DNA from: Onchocerca volvulus
Lineage: Eukaryota; Nematoda; Chromadorea; Rhabditida; Onchocercidae
DNA length: 64,000 nucleotides
Reading direction: 5' to 3'
NCBI GenBank assembly: GCA_000499405.2
Contig: HG738137.1
Span: 22,468,603 to 22,532,602 of the forward strand
The position numbers and the translations under genes were made by a program. Position 1 is the stretch's first letter, and each line of letters begins with the position of its first letter. A model generated the notes under the pieces. That model ran no database searches and was not told the origin of the DNA. It saw only the letters and a program-made list of their open reading frames with translations. Positions 15,301-27,374 of this stretch are shown one piece after another.

Positions 15301-18300
15301 GCACGAAGATAACTGCATAAATATCAAACTATTATTAAACTTTCCACTCTTTCTATTTCCACAAATTGATTATTGTAGTCTTTTTTGTTGGAATTGTTAT
15401 TATTTTTTATTCTGCACTTTCCAATATCATTTTTTTTCAAATTTTTTCCAGCAATCGAAATCGAAAAGTTTGTCTCACTGGACAACTAAAACGTAAAAAA
15501 ATAATCGAAATATGATTTTTTTATGATTGAAGGACAACTTTTTGTAATTTTTTACTATTGTCCCAATTTCGATGCAAGTGCCGCCACTTAATATATAAGC
15601 TAAAACCTTATCAAGAGCATTCATCGCAACAAATAATTTACAGAAAAAAAAAAAAAAAATGCTAATTTTGAAATGATACTTGTGCCATACGAGACTGATT
15701 AAATTCCGAAAAATCGCTTGAAAGTTCAATTTTTTCTACTTTAATCAAAATAAAAACATTTATGAAGGAATTGAAATGATGACTTGAAATATCTCTTCGG
15801 ACTGATCTGTGACAACTGATGTGACAACATATCACTTATCTCCTCATGTAACAACAAAAACAGGTCAGTAATCAATGATCTCTTCCGGGTACAAATCATG
15901 CTATAACATTCAGCTAGCCTGAGGTTGCAAGCTACAATATGCAGACTAGTCTAAATAATGTAAGCTATAATACGCAGGTAGCTTGAGTGTTGTAAACTAC
16001 AATATGCAAACTAGTCTGAGTGTTGCAAGTTCAATTTTAGCTTTTTCATCGATGCTTGCATTCTAGAATAACAAAGTTATCACATTTGAGCACTGTTTCA
16101 ATATTCTACTTCTTATTAGTTAGAACATTTTATTGAATTTAAATTGAGTCATTGCCATCTAGCACGACAGTAATTGAAAAAGAAAGCGTGGCTATACAAT
16201 AAATAATGACTGTTAGAATGGAACTTTTTTAGCAATAAGAAACGAATAAACACCTTTAAGCTATTCTACGCGATAAGTCATGCAAGTCAAAATAAAATTA
16301 CATATTTCAATATGTGAATAACGCTTTTGCCAAAGAATTTATTGATACTATCTGGTCAGCCAATTTTGCCCAGTCATTAAGAAACCAACTTGAAATTTTT
16401 ACAAAACTTTATTCTTTTAAATGAATTTTGATAGCACTAAGATTTTTGGTAGAATAGGAAAAAATACCTTTTTTTGATATTCAGTAGGTAAAAGCGATTG
16501 CTTTAGCAATAAAGGTTTGCATTAAATTAAATATTATCTGATTAAATTTAATAAATATGTAAAAATATATAGAATTTTATAAAGGTAAATAAGGCCTATG
16601 AGATGGTATAAAATTATTCACATACAGATTTGAATTTAAAAAATTGAAAAAAGACGTTCGATTATGTTTCGATCTATTAAACTACTGTCACCATTTGAAT
16701 GGGAACTATTTTTTAATTCTAATAATAAAATCGTTCAATGAAGAATACCTCAAATGGCACTAAACTCTTCTGATCAATTTGCCATCTGCTTGCTCGTAAT
16801 TTCGTTGATTATAACAAAAGATCACAACTTGTTTGCAGAACTTCATCATAAAGGAGTATTAAGGAAGCGTTCTCTCTTTGAGCACTTTTCAATATATTGA
16901 GAAACCTGGACGGCTTGCTATAAAATTTAATTTCTATCTGATGTCATTGAACCATGCATTAGGGGGGAACAAATAGTCACATCTATACAGAAATCTTGGA
17001 AACTTTGCGGTAAAGTTGAACGAAGAAATAATGCGCTAAAAAGGAACATCCGCGAAAGGTTGCAGTTGACAAATGACCAGAAAATGCCAGAGCATCTTAT
17101 TTCCAAAATTTCTTTTTATGCTTTGCAGATAGAAAAAAACATTGTGCGACATTTGGACATCATTTTGGAGAATTAAAAAGAAATAAATTTAATTTGCGCA
17201 GATGCAATTAAAGATTTTTAAATCAGAACAAATTCACGAGATTCAATGGTAAAGAGATGTTCCGAGATGAAATAATCCGACAGAGAAGCATGCTACCGCT
17301 TTCCAAATATAATGATGGGCTTTGTGATAATGTAAGTATTATTACTAACCACCTAAATTTTTCGAGAACTGCAAAAGAAATGAACTTCGGGAGCTTTCAA
17401 GTAGCAACAACTTTCCGAGTTGTATTTTGCCACAACATTTCACATCTTAATCTCATTAATATTTTGAAAAGTTTTTAGTTCCTTGCATATCATGTTAATT
17501 ATGCTTTATTCTATTATACCTTAATACTTTCTACATGTTATTTAGTGGTAAATACCTACCAAACGACTATGAACATGTTAAATATCCTATTTGATGAATC
17601 TTCTTGAATGAGTTTAGGATCACAGCGCAGCTACCGATACTAGTTATTTATGTATCTATTGTGTTTTACAAAAAATTAAAATTAATTTATCATCTTTGTT
17701 CTCTACAATCATAGCTTTTATGTTTATTAATAAAAATTAGAAAAAAAAAACTATACAAATGAAATACAGAAATGCGGCGAAAATACAACAAATAGTTAAA
17801 GCAACTATAATGAAAAGGACTGAAAAAGATCAGGTATGAATAAACAGCTCAGAAGTACACATTAATGCTTTAAAATTTGATTTGACTTTTAAATTGAAAA
17901 AAGTATAGCCTAAAAAGTTCATTTATATGGTCGGTTATTTCCTCCATAAATAAAAAGAGGAATCATTCCACATACATTATTTTGTTTAATATTCGTTTTT
18001 TACTCATTCGATAATCGTGAAAAGTTTCCCTTAAGTATCGGCAAACTGAATCAAAGCTAAAGACTGAGTAAATCATTGTGAGATGTGACAAGTTTATTGT
18101 TATAGCAATCATTCTTTCCATCTCATTTCACTCCGATTATCGATGCAATTCGTCAAAAGTAGCGTGCTAATTTAGAAAGAGTTATTTAGAAATTTAAATT
18201 ACCCTGTCAGAAAGCTATAATAGGCATAGTGAACATAAAGTAGTAAGAATAACAATAACATCCAACAGAGAAGAAATATTGGAATTTTCGAAATGAAAAC

Positions 18301-21300
18301 TAGTTTTATTCCATGAACTTATCAATGCGCGTATGCATGTAATTGGATTCATGCACTGATGGATTATGAGCATGCACACTCCTACCTTTAGAAACAAATC
18401 GAACTTTAGCTTTTAATCAGCCTAGGCCTAAAATCGCTCTCTGTGAAGGTCACACTGCTTAAATAGAAATCGATAAACGATTAGGATCAATCGACGCCTG
18501 GTTAAGAATACCATTGTTCAAAACATGAATTGCGATATGATTTACGTGAGAAAAATATCGCTTAGTTCAAAACAAAATGAATTGCGATGCGAATTACATG
18601 AAAAGACTTTTTTGTTTCAAAATTTTGACTGGAATTCACGAATTATGCAGACATTCACGAAGATCATTCAGGAAGTGATGATGAAGAAATTAGAATTTTA
18701 AAATTCAAAAAACTCCATGCAGCAATTCAGTAAAACAAAATAGCTAAAATGGTTGATTCACACGCATTTTTTAGAAAATTAATGCTCATATACTTAACAG
18801 ACAGTTACGTATCAAAATTTATTTAGCAAGAGAAAGAATGGCCACCTCGGAAAAATCCAAAAAATATAATTAATGCGAACGATCCAAAATTCAAGAAGCG
18901 CGAAAACAGTTTCAAATGGACCAACAAGGATAAACATTTATTGCCAAAACAATAAACAAAAGGATAACTATGTTTCCCGCCAAAACGATAAACATGTTTC
19001 CCGCCAAGACGATAAACACGTTTCCCATCAAAATGATAAACATTGCCGCCAAAACGATAAACATATCTACCGTTTTGATTAGCAGATAAACAAAGTGAGG
19101 TCGACCAGTCATGAGGCGAAACATTAGGGATTACGAGAGGGATAGAAGCCTCCAAAAGAATTTAAAAGGTTCGGATTTTGGAACAGAAAAGGTTTTCCAA
19201 CAAAATCTAAGCTAAAAGTTCTCTAGAACAGTTTTCTATATCAGTTTCTACAGCAAATCTACAATCACGGCCGAATATTCTTCTCTATTAGCAGTAAAGG
19301 AAGAATAATCCTGTAATCAGTTATCTTGAAAATATATGATATTGTTTTGTATTATATAGGAAGATACATATTCCATCTATCAATAAAAATACTAAAAGAT
19401 TCGTTTCTGTCATACTAATTAAAATTCAACTTTTCCAACAACTTCCAGTAATAATGATCCATCATCTCGGATTCAAATTTACCATATTTTAGAACATGGA
19501 AATAGTTTTGATAATTGGGTATGCAAATATGAACTGAAATGATTCTTTTCATTTGAAAACAAAAGTTTGATAGAAAATGAACAAAAAAATGAAGGCAATG
19601 AAATTTAAAAAGACAATAAAATGATATGGCTATGAAAGATCTGCTAAGGAATAGCATAAAAAAAGTAGTGGCAGGAAAAATCAACACATCAGCTATCCTT
19701 GAAGAGGCTAATATTTTTTTCTATTTGATTTATGCATGTAGTTCATCAGATATTGCCAAGGAAGAACACCGACAGATCTTAATGATAAAATCTTCTCTAC
19801 TGAATTTCTTCGCTGATCAGTTGAAAAGAAAAATAATTCATTACCACTAGATTAATGTTTACTCATTGAATAAATTGAAATCAATAAAAAATAGGTTTTA
19901 TTTCAGGAACCAATCATTATCCGATCATTAATGAGCTTAGTATTCTTAAAATTGCTTATGATTATTCGGTTTAATTTATTATGATTGTTATCGTTTTTGA
20001 TTTCATGTAAATTTAACTACCAAAACAACTGCCCAGAGAACATCTATTATGTTTTACGATAGCCTTTTACCTTGTACTATCTTATCAGATCATGATGGAT
20101 GTATGTTATCAAATGCTAAAAGCAAACCGCTTCTATTGTAAGACGACTATCAATATCAGATTCGTCAGAGAAATCGAATGAGAAAGTTATAGATTTCTGA
20201 TCGTTTGCAGGGGCTGTATGCGGTACGTCATCAATCGGTGAGAACAACGACGATTTGCAGATATTTCTGCATGATTTTGCGGGTAAACCTGTAATTACCA
20301 GAAGCTTTTGATAATTATATCTATTATGAAAGTTTATAAATAAATATTACTTTGGTTATAATAATGAAAGCATAATTTCTGATTACTTTAATATTTATTG
20401 AAATTTCAAAGTAGATTTCTCAAACTCAAAATTTTAAGCATTTTGCATATTTCTTAAAAAAATAATTTCCGAAAATTGAAATTCATATTTTTCGAGAATT
20501 TCATAAATTGTAGTCAGTTCATATTATTTAAAAAACAAGACAAAATTATACGATCAATGATGTTCTTTTTAATTCTTCATTGAATTCAGTTGAAAATCTT
20601 TCTAAATATATAATATTTTTCACTTAAAATTTCTCACTAAAATATGTCAAATGCAAATTTCCGAATAAGTAGAAGAAGAAAGGTATTGTAAAATGAGTTT
20701 AAAAAAATTGATATTAAAATCGGCAATTTTCTTCTCTGCTTTGGTCTCTTTGTTATGTAAAATCGATGAAGTATAATGTACCGAGAGGAAAAAGAAAGGG
20801 CGAACAAATTTGTCTTGTTTTATTTACTACTTCAAAATTGAGCTATTGATTAAAAAATGCACAAAACAATTGCTTATTCTTGAGTGCATAACTCAAATCT
20901 CAAAAAAATTCAGAAATTTTTGAAAAACCATTGTAAAACGCAGCTTAGGTAATTTCAAAAATTTTTGAAGCATAATTTTTTTTAGCAGAGCACGCTCAAA
21001 TATTTTTAAAAAAATATCAAAAAATAATATTTTTAAAAGCGATGTATTTATTTTTTTATTATAGAAATATCGTATGCTCATTTCTTTTAATTAATGAAAC
21101 AGCAATAGGGAAAACAATTTCACTAAATGATGGCAATTTCTGAAAAGCGTAAATTACATTTGCCATTTATCAAAAACATTCAGGCATTAACTGGCGTTAG
21201 AATTTGGCAAAACAAAAATGATTTTAAAATGATGTTTGAGATTTCTAGCAAAGTACATTCAAAAAACTCAAGAATGAGCTCTAAAAGATGTTAAAAATTT

Positions 21301-24300
21301 TATTTTTTCATTTTTTTGTTTAACCGGAATTAAGACTTTCGAAGAATTCTTCTTAAATTTATTTTGAAATAAATCAGTGCCAATCTAATGAATTAATATA
21401 AAAGACTATTGAGCGGATTTTTTTTCTTTTACAGATCTTCAAATTAGCATAAACTTTAATTTTTGGCAAATTAAAAAGAAAAGTTGGCTGAATATAATTT
21501 TCAATAAAAAAAAAAAAAAAAAAAAAAAACACCAATAGGCTAATTTTGATTGTCAGAGAATATTCAATAAGAAGATTACGAGCTGAACTTATTAGCTGAT
21601 TGTAAGTTATAAATCGGAATAATTACATGTCATTTACGAGAATGCAATGGAAGATATTTATACTAAAAGCACTGATTTCATTCAGTCGGAAAAGATAAAC
21701 AGATAAAGGATCAAACAAATAAGTAGTCAATGAAGTTGAAAAGCTGAAATTATTAGATTATATGCGTCAATAACTCCGTAAAGATTACATTTTCATGAAT
21801 TATCGCTTCTTGTATAACATCATACAGATCATAAATAATACATTTTCGGTTTAATCAGTTAAAAATTTACTGTTAATCGAGCTACTGAATAATGGCAACG
21901 GTGAGTTATGACGTTCACGAGGCGGGTTCGGCGGTTCCGTGTTATAGAAATCCCAACATGCCCAACGACCACGCTCGTAGCATGACTCCAGAGGGACAAT
22001 CTACAACATAGAATAAGGATTTCCAATCAACGATTTTTCAAACATATTCCATTTTTACTCAGATTTTCGGTTTGATTCTTAAAAATTCAAAGTTTAAACT
22101 GATAAGACAAAGAACCCACAGAATAAATAAATAAATAAAAATAAATAAATAAATAATAAAAAATAAATGAAGATGTCTGCTAAAAAACAAAATCTCAAAA
22201 TTACTAATTCAATATCGAAAAGAAATAATTTCTGTATCTCCGTTATTTTAATTGATTCGCAACCGAAGAATTTTACTGAATATTCAATAATTATACATCG
22301 TTTGTTGATTTTTTGTAAAACAAATTTTTTTTCATCCTCAATTTTTCGTTTCAAAAAATGTTTGTTTGCATCGCAGACACGGATGATGAATACTAATCAC
22401 TGAAATTATCCGAACTAATATCAAAAATTGATTTTCAAGAAATACCATTTTCGAAATCAATTAAGAATATTATTTAAGATTTCAATAAACAAAATATGTG
22501 GGATTTTCTTTGATGTGAATTATTATGAACGAATATATTATTGGATTGTTTTAAGAAAGTAAAGGAGAAAGAGGTAGAAAATGGCTAATTACAAGTAACA
22601 TTTTCGCAACTTCAACTTCTATCGAGTTTACATAATTAAATCTTATGTCGCCAGATTTTCTATAATTAGTTGGATTTTAGTTGCATTCATTTTGACTCAC
22701 TTTGCTTATTATTCGACACGCTGAAATTTTTAAATTGGAAATTAACCGAACATATTATAATTCTAAAAAGCTAAAAATTGTTTATTCATTATCCGAAAAA
22801 AAAAAATTCAATTATGTAAAAAGATTGCTTGCTACTAAATAAAAAAACAACCAGACTATCCAAGTTCGATCAAAAATGCTAAACAAGTCTCCATGAAAGT
22901 GAACTTTTCCAACTTACCCGATCACTGGCGTGATAGAAAAAGTTTTATCAATATTATGTTTTTGTAGCTTGAAGGATCACACGAACAACTTACCATTGCA
23001 AGATCCATCTGCTGCATTTTCAACAGTTGATATTTTTGAAATGTTTACTTTGCTGATGAAATCCAGATTGTTTCGAAATTTCTAAGGATGCTTGCTTTTT
23101 TTGCTTTGATTTTTCTTAATTTTTTTTAACTGCTAAGAGCATTCTTTCGAAACAAATAATGGAGAGTGGCATATCATTGTTATATTGATATGACAGGAGA
23201 AATTGCACGATAAATTAAAAAGAAGTTTGACCTCGTTAATTTCATTAAATTTACAAAAAAGACCGAATATGTAAGACAGCTGGTAAAGTTGGCAACAATT
23301 TTGCAGTTGAAAAATTGAAATTGATAGCAATTACCATTTCTAAATGGCAATTAACTGTAATAAATTCCTCAACAAAAAAAAAGTGCAATTAGTCTAAAAA
23401 TATGATTAAGTCAGGATTTTGAGGCAAAAAAACAAATTTACTTTTACTTAGCTTGTGTATGCTATTTTTAATTTAGATGAGCTGTAGGAAGGATTTATTT
23501 TTCAGGAAAAAATAGATTTATGTAGCTCCATGAAAATTAAATATTATCCAAGAAAAAGAAAGAAAGGAAAAATTAATGAGATGGAAAATATGTAAGACTC
23601 AATTCTTTTATTGAAAAAGAATTATTATTTTTCGTGGAAAATAATAACTTATCGATACTTTCTTTACAGAATAATACATAATCTTCCAGAAAACATTCTG
23701 CTTTCTCATAGAATATTCATGTGCAACAATGCGTTCAACTTTTGCACTTTGAAAATTTTTCAGCAAGAATTGTTATGTTCAGAGGACAACGATAATCTTT
23801 TGGCTTTTCCTTAAAAGTAAATTTGGCCAAAAGGAATATCAAAATCTCTTAAAAATGTTATACTAATTGTTTCGTCTTACTTCAGTCCAATGTGTTTTGT
23901 GTATGATTTGTCCTAAATAAACATTTATCTCCTCCTTTCTTCGTTTATTTACATGTCCGCAATTCTCGACCGATCCCAAGCAGCCAAACTTCTGATCTTC
24001 GTTACAAGATATTTTAAAATCAAATGAAATCAGATCTGTCTAAAAAAGATCTTCAATTTATCTTCAGCACAATTTCCAATACCGAACCTAAAGGGAAAAA
24101 TGTCGTTATGATTTTCAGCAATGGTATCAATGATTCCCCTCATCACTGATTTTATATCACTGGCTTCCTTTATCACTGATTTCACACATGGCTGTCACCA
24201 ATGTCAAAAGAACTAATTCTTAGCGTGTCTCGTATAAAATCAATTAATGACAGTATTCATATCTGACTACTGTACCTCGGATTATAACATAACTTGCTCG

Positions 24301-27300
24301 TCAATTTACCGTCTGTCCTGAATGCGGAAAAATTTGTCAATTCGCATTCCTTAATATTAGAAGCAATGAGTTTTGATTCATTTTTTTAATGGGGAATGTT
24401 CGGTTCTTTATACTTACTTCTTTGCAGCAGAAATTGAATCGAATGAATTCGGTGAAATAGAAGTCATTTTCGAAATCAAATGCTTGTCACGAGAAATTTC
24501 ACTCATTGCAGTTATAAAAACAGATTTCTTACTTTCTAAGATCTCTATGCTTTGTCTCACTGAATTGCTCGAAATGATCACAATTCCCTTGGAATTTTTG
24601 ATGCCATTTTTTCAATAATTGGGGGACCAAAAGAATTCATCCTTAATGCTATTTATAGAAGAGTTGCAGAATACAAGATTAGAATAATCATTATTGCAAT
24701 CAATCCAACATTGGAGAGTCAAGTTATAGCACAATCTATAATTAAATTATTATGAAGCTTGGATGTGAAAATGTTTAAAACGTTGAAAAAACTTGAATGT
24801 AAATGCAATTTTTATCTATCGAAGTTCGTTCTTCCGCTTTTACATAAAATTTCTCCAAAAAATGCAATAAAATTGTTCGCCATCAATGTCCGCAGTGAAT
24901 CTTTTCCTTACAGTCGATTATCGTTTTGGACACTTTGAAACTTTTCAACAAATACTGAATTTCCTAATTTCCGATCTCTCGAACATCGTTTTTTTTTTTT
25001 AATCTGTATATATTATCATTATTCTATGCAAGAATGAAGCCAAACAACAGAAGAATCTCGAAACTTTCCTAATTAAAATTTCAAGTTTTGCATCAGAAAT
25101 TTTCATGAAATATGGAAAAAGTTCAATCTAACTGTGAGCTGTGAAAGAATACTGCTAATCGACTAATTAATATACATTGAATGCAATTAATTCAAACTGT
25201 TCAATGTTTTCAGATATAATTTGCTGTTAGAAGAATCTGCACGTGTTTATGCGTGTATCAAGTTTCCCCGATATCCAGCAAGTAGTTGCATGCAATCATA
25301 GTTGTGACGATTTTAATGTCTGATTAAATCGACGGATTTGAGTTTAAAATAGAATATCAGACCTGGTCTGAACAAACTGTAAACAACACGTTTGCAACTG
25401 TTTAGCAGTTTATGATGTTCATTCGGCAATAATAGCAAAAAACTTACTCTAAAACGTGATCCACTTATCTGCTTACTCTTCTTCAGTCCAGATTGTGGTT
25501 GCTGTTGAGAGGATGTCGAGGTTGCTGCTGATGATCGATACGAAATATGATGATCATATTTGGTTTCACCGAAGATTGTTTCTGTGAATAATAATACTTT
25601 TATAATATACAAAATTTGTTATAACAGATGGATAGAAATTCTGTAAGTCATTACCAGAATTTTTAGCCCTAAAAATTCCTACATTTCTGCAAAAGTACTA
25701 AACAAAATTTTATCAAAAAATTTAAACATGGAAAATTCCAGAGTTGAAACAAAACAAATTGACTGTACATTTTAATGAAACAAAATTCTTTAACACTTTA
25801 TAACTTTTTCAGTTGTCGCTTGAAAATGAGATTTTCAAAATAAAATTTTTTAATTCGACTTTTTTCATTCTCTAAAAAAAGAAAAACAAAAAGAAAAAAA
25901 CTCAAATTTTGATAAACATTCTGCATAAAAATAGAGATTCTAATCTTCTTTTAAACTATGTATTGATTTCAAAGCTTTAAATCACTAAATAGGACAAAGA
26001 AACAAGCCCACATTAGATCTACAAGCCTAATACTAAGTTTCTTCTCTTTCATTGATGAATCAAACTTAATGAATAGATTTTTTTCAGGAAACGGTCAAAT
26101 CACATCAGAATGAGAATGAACAATAGAAGTCTGGCAAAAACACGGATTTCTGGATAGTGAAAATTAAGCAATTCGACTATTGCACTTTATTAGAGAACTA
26201 AAGTCACTGATATTTCAAAAATAGATATAGTCTTGTTCGACGTCGAATCATTATAAATTCAAAAGACATTTTACATTAACGATTCAATTAACGGTAACTA
26301 GAAATTAAGCCTAAGTCTTATACAAATACGAAAGGAAATAAATTGAAAAAACTAAGACCATCTCCAATACTCGACTGCTTCAACTGTTATATTTAAGGCT
26401 TCTTCTCGAATACTTTTCCAAATTTCAATGAAATTAGATTTAAGTTTTCGCTAGCATCGTAATGTCGGAGGAAGATAAAAATTTGTAAAGCAACAAATTA
26501 AATGGAAGTTTGCCTACTTTTATCCTTGAAATTCAATTCGTCGTCAGATGAGGAATCGGATGATTCCATGCTCGCTGATTCTTTATATCTATAATATAAA
26601 ATACAATTTAATGAATTTTTTTTGATGGCGATTTTAGACATGAAACGAGCAATGGAAATAAAATCATAACATTAAAATAATTTGAGCGGAAAATTACCAA
26701 CCAGCAAAAGAAAAGGAAATTTTTGTCTCAAATTTTCGGAAGCATTAATTCACCATATAAGATTAATTGAATAGAGCTATAATAAGATTTCAAACTCTGT
26801 TTCAAAATTGGGGGCTGAAATCTGTTTCAGAACTTAAAATTTCAATTACGCCAAGTAAAGACAATCAATATTTGGTCACACTGCTAATAATCTTAATCAA
26901 AAATTCTTTAACTTTCTGTTGCATTACGAGTTTTTGAAATTAAATTATAAATCATCGAATTAGTTCAGGAAATTCTACTCCATCCTAAAACAGACATTCG
27001 TTCCTTAATGTAACAGACATTCATTTCTAAATATTTAAGTTAGAATTTTTTGTGTAATTTTAGAATAAAAAATTGTAAATTCTTAGGATTTTTTTTCGGT
27101 TATTTTTTTTCAACTATTATTCTCCTATAATTAGACAAACAAATAAATGAAAAGGTACTTTTAATTACTTAACACACCTTTTATCAATGATTGAGAAGCG
27201 TCCTTCGGTGCTCGCATATTTAGTATTTGAAAGTGTCTCCTGTTGAAATACTTGCGTATCGGATCGCTTCCAACGTGGAATAATGAGACGTGAAGTTGAA

Positions 27301-27333
27301 CTGCTGAAGAAGTTCATCGGATAAGATATTAGG
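3546..27333 (-). CDS. TSC22D: TSC22-domain family transcription regulator, long isoform (bunched-like)
   Basis: Spliced minus-strand gene. Exons in transcript order: 27333-27178 (start codon probably at 27317-27315), 26588-26518, 25581-25448, 22000-21871, 14386-14206, 4867-4777, 4007-3924 and 3665-3546. All seven junctions agree in phase and give an uninterrupted frame of about 316 codons. The C-terminus is the TSC box (IDGKIEQAMDLVKTHLMFAV) followed by a leucine zipper ending near LREHVPVEIL. The middle carries the second conserved box of long TSC22 proteins: SGSRFR at the end of one exon joins ERGRWACWDF in the next, like SRFRVVKL...KKGRWTC in vertebrate long forms. A Ser/Asp-rich patch (SSDSSSDDE) lies upstream. 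Family members dimerise through the zipper and act in growth control and transcription. More N-terminal exons beyond 27374 are possible; a start at 27374 is an alternative. Confidence 0.85.
3924..4007 (-). CDS. TSC22D: TSC box exon
   Basis: Exactly 28 codons, phase 0 at both ends: DLVKTHLMFAVREEVDVLRA, then KIMELEAT. This is the signature of the family and continues directly from KIEQAM in the previous exon. TTTCAG acceptor and GTAAGT donor. Confidence 0.9.
4777..4867 (-). CDS. TSC22D: Shared TSC22 exon, start of TSC box
   Basis: Encodes a Gly/Thr/Val-rich linker (SPAGGTVVTASGTGANTP), then VIAIDGKIEQAM, the first part of the TSC box. Flanked by a TTTTAG acceptor and a GGTATGT donor on the minus strand. 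Phase 2 in, phase 0 out. Confidence 0.85.
6307..6422 (-). CDS. TSC22D: Alternative first exon of the short TSC22 isoform
   Basis: The exon has 116 coding bases: 38 codons plus two bases. It contains a basic stretch ending QAKRRN, then splices in phase 2 so that AG plus T makes the Ser codon at the junction. The upstream long-form exon (14386-14206) also ends in AG at phase 2, so both first halves fit the same downstream exon without changing its frame. Confidence 0.7.
6423..14205 (-). other. Large TSC22 intron, no second gene found
   Basis: For the long isoform this is intron; the short isoform promoter should sit near 6.4-6.9 kb. Nothing family-like is visible. The longest plus-strand frame, 11794-12114 (106 codons, leucine-rich start and charged end), has no recognised motif. 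A 60-codon Cys-containing frame at about 8464-8643 has none either. Confidence 0.4.
12306..12336. repeat. (AT)n microsatellite
   Basis: About 15 uninterrupted AT dinucleotides inside a TSC22 intron. Simple-sequence repeat, likely length-variable. Confidence 0.95.
14206..14386 (-). CDS. TSC22D: Long-isoform TSC22 exon upstream of the shared part
   Basis: 181 bases, phase 1 in and phase 2 out, with a TTTAG acceptor and a GTATGT donor. It encodes a Ser/Thr/Asn-rich segment beginning RGGRMTQAEMLNSFGLERS. No domain is recognised. It belongs to the gene because both phases match its neighbours and the codons are open only in this frame. Confidence 0.7.
15913..16032. repeat. Imperfect ~33-bp tandem repeat
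   Basis: About 3.6 diverged copies of a unit built around TAGTCTGAGTGTTGCAAGC and TACAATATGCAAAC. Copies differ by several substitutions and small indels, so the array is old. Confidence 0.8.
18929..19078. repeat. 24-bp minisatellite
   Basis: Tandem copies of GATAAACATGTTTCCCGCCA plus four bases, best preserved at 18987-19010 and 19011-19034, with shorter copies on both sides (18929-18950, 19035-19055). Most copies differ by multiples of three, so both strands stay open across it: plus encodes a repeated NDKHVSRQ and minus a repeated MFIVLAGN. I read this as a by-product of the 24-base unit, not as a gene. Confidence 0.85.
21871..22000 (-). CDS. TSC22D: Long-isoform TSC22 exon with conserved GRW box
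   Basis: Starts at a TTGTAG acceptor with IVPLESCYERGRWACWDF, followed by a Pro-rich stretch. This is the second half of the conserved box of long TSC22/bunched proteins; the first half (SGSRFR) closes the exon at 25448. The exon is clearly more GC-rich than its surroundings. I chose the GTAAAT donor because it gives the phase 1 end required by the exon at 14386. Confidence 0.8.
22122..22168. repeat. AAAT-type microsatellite
   Basis: About eleven copies of AAAT with minor interruptions, in the intron just upstream (minus-strand sense) of the GRW-box exon. Confidence 0.9.
25448..25581 (-). CDS. TSC22D: Long-isoform TSC22 exon ending in SRFR
   Basis: Encodes TIFGETKYDHH, a Ser/Gln-rich run, then a basic end LKKSKQISGSRFR directly before a GTAAGT donor. 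Phase 1 in, phase 0 out. The SRFR end is the conserved start of the long-isoform box that the next exon completes. Confidence 0.8.
26518..26588 (-). CDS. TSC22D: Long-isoform TSC22 acidic exon
   Basis: 71 bases, phase 2 in and phase 1 out, encoding YKESASMESSDSSSDDELNF. It is Ser/Asp-rich and a likely phosphorylation-type region, though that is only inference. Both phases match the adjacent exons. Confidence 0.7.
27178..27333 (-). CDS. TSC22D: First recognised coding exon of the long TSC22 isoform
   Basis: The open frame contains MNFFSSSTSRLIIPRWKRSD and ends STEGRFSIIDK at phase 2 before GTGTGT. The GRFSI motif could be the first conserved box of long isoforms, but the match is loose. The start is uncertain. 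Met at 27317 is favoured because a TTATAG acceptor lies at 27334-27339 and could join a 5' UTR or further exons. An in-frame Met at 27374 is also open. Confidence 0.6.
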
Positions 27334-27374
27334 CTATAAGAAGAATTGATTTCATTAATATTTGTTTGAAGCAT

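Larger units (their letters stand above)
14387..21870 (-). other. TSC22 long-isoform intron, repeats only
   Basis: Apart from the two tandem repeats listed separately, I see only AT-rich sequence and homopolymer runs, including a 24-base A run at 21506-21529. A 74-codon plus-strand frame at 19626-19850 shows no recognised motif and no splice support. Confidence 0.4.

Noticed and set aside
18823..19155. 110-codon minus-strand frame with repeated Val/Tyr/Gly residues
   Set aside because: It is generated by the 24-bp minisatellite. The opposite strand is equally open, and neither has splice signals or a family match.
22994..23081. Exon-like segment on the minus strand (acceptor CCTTAG, donor GTAAGT) encoding NNLDFISKVNISKIS in the TSC22 intron
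   Set aside because: Its 88 bases are not a multiple of three. Placed between the phase 0 donor at 25448 and the phase 0 acceptor at 22000 it would shift the frame and break the conserved SRFR-GRW box, so it cannot be a normal cassette exon.
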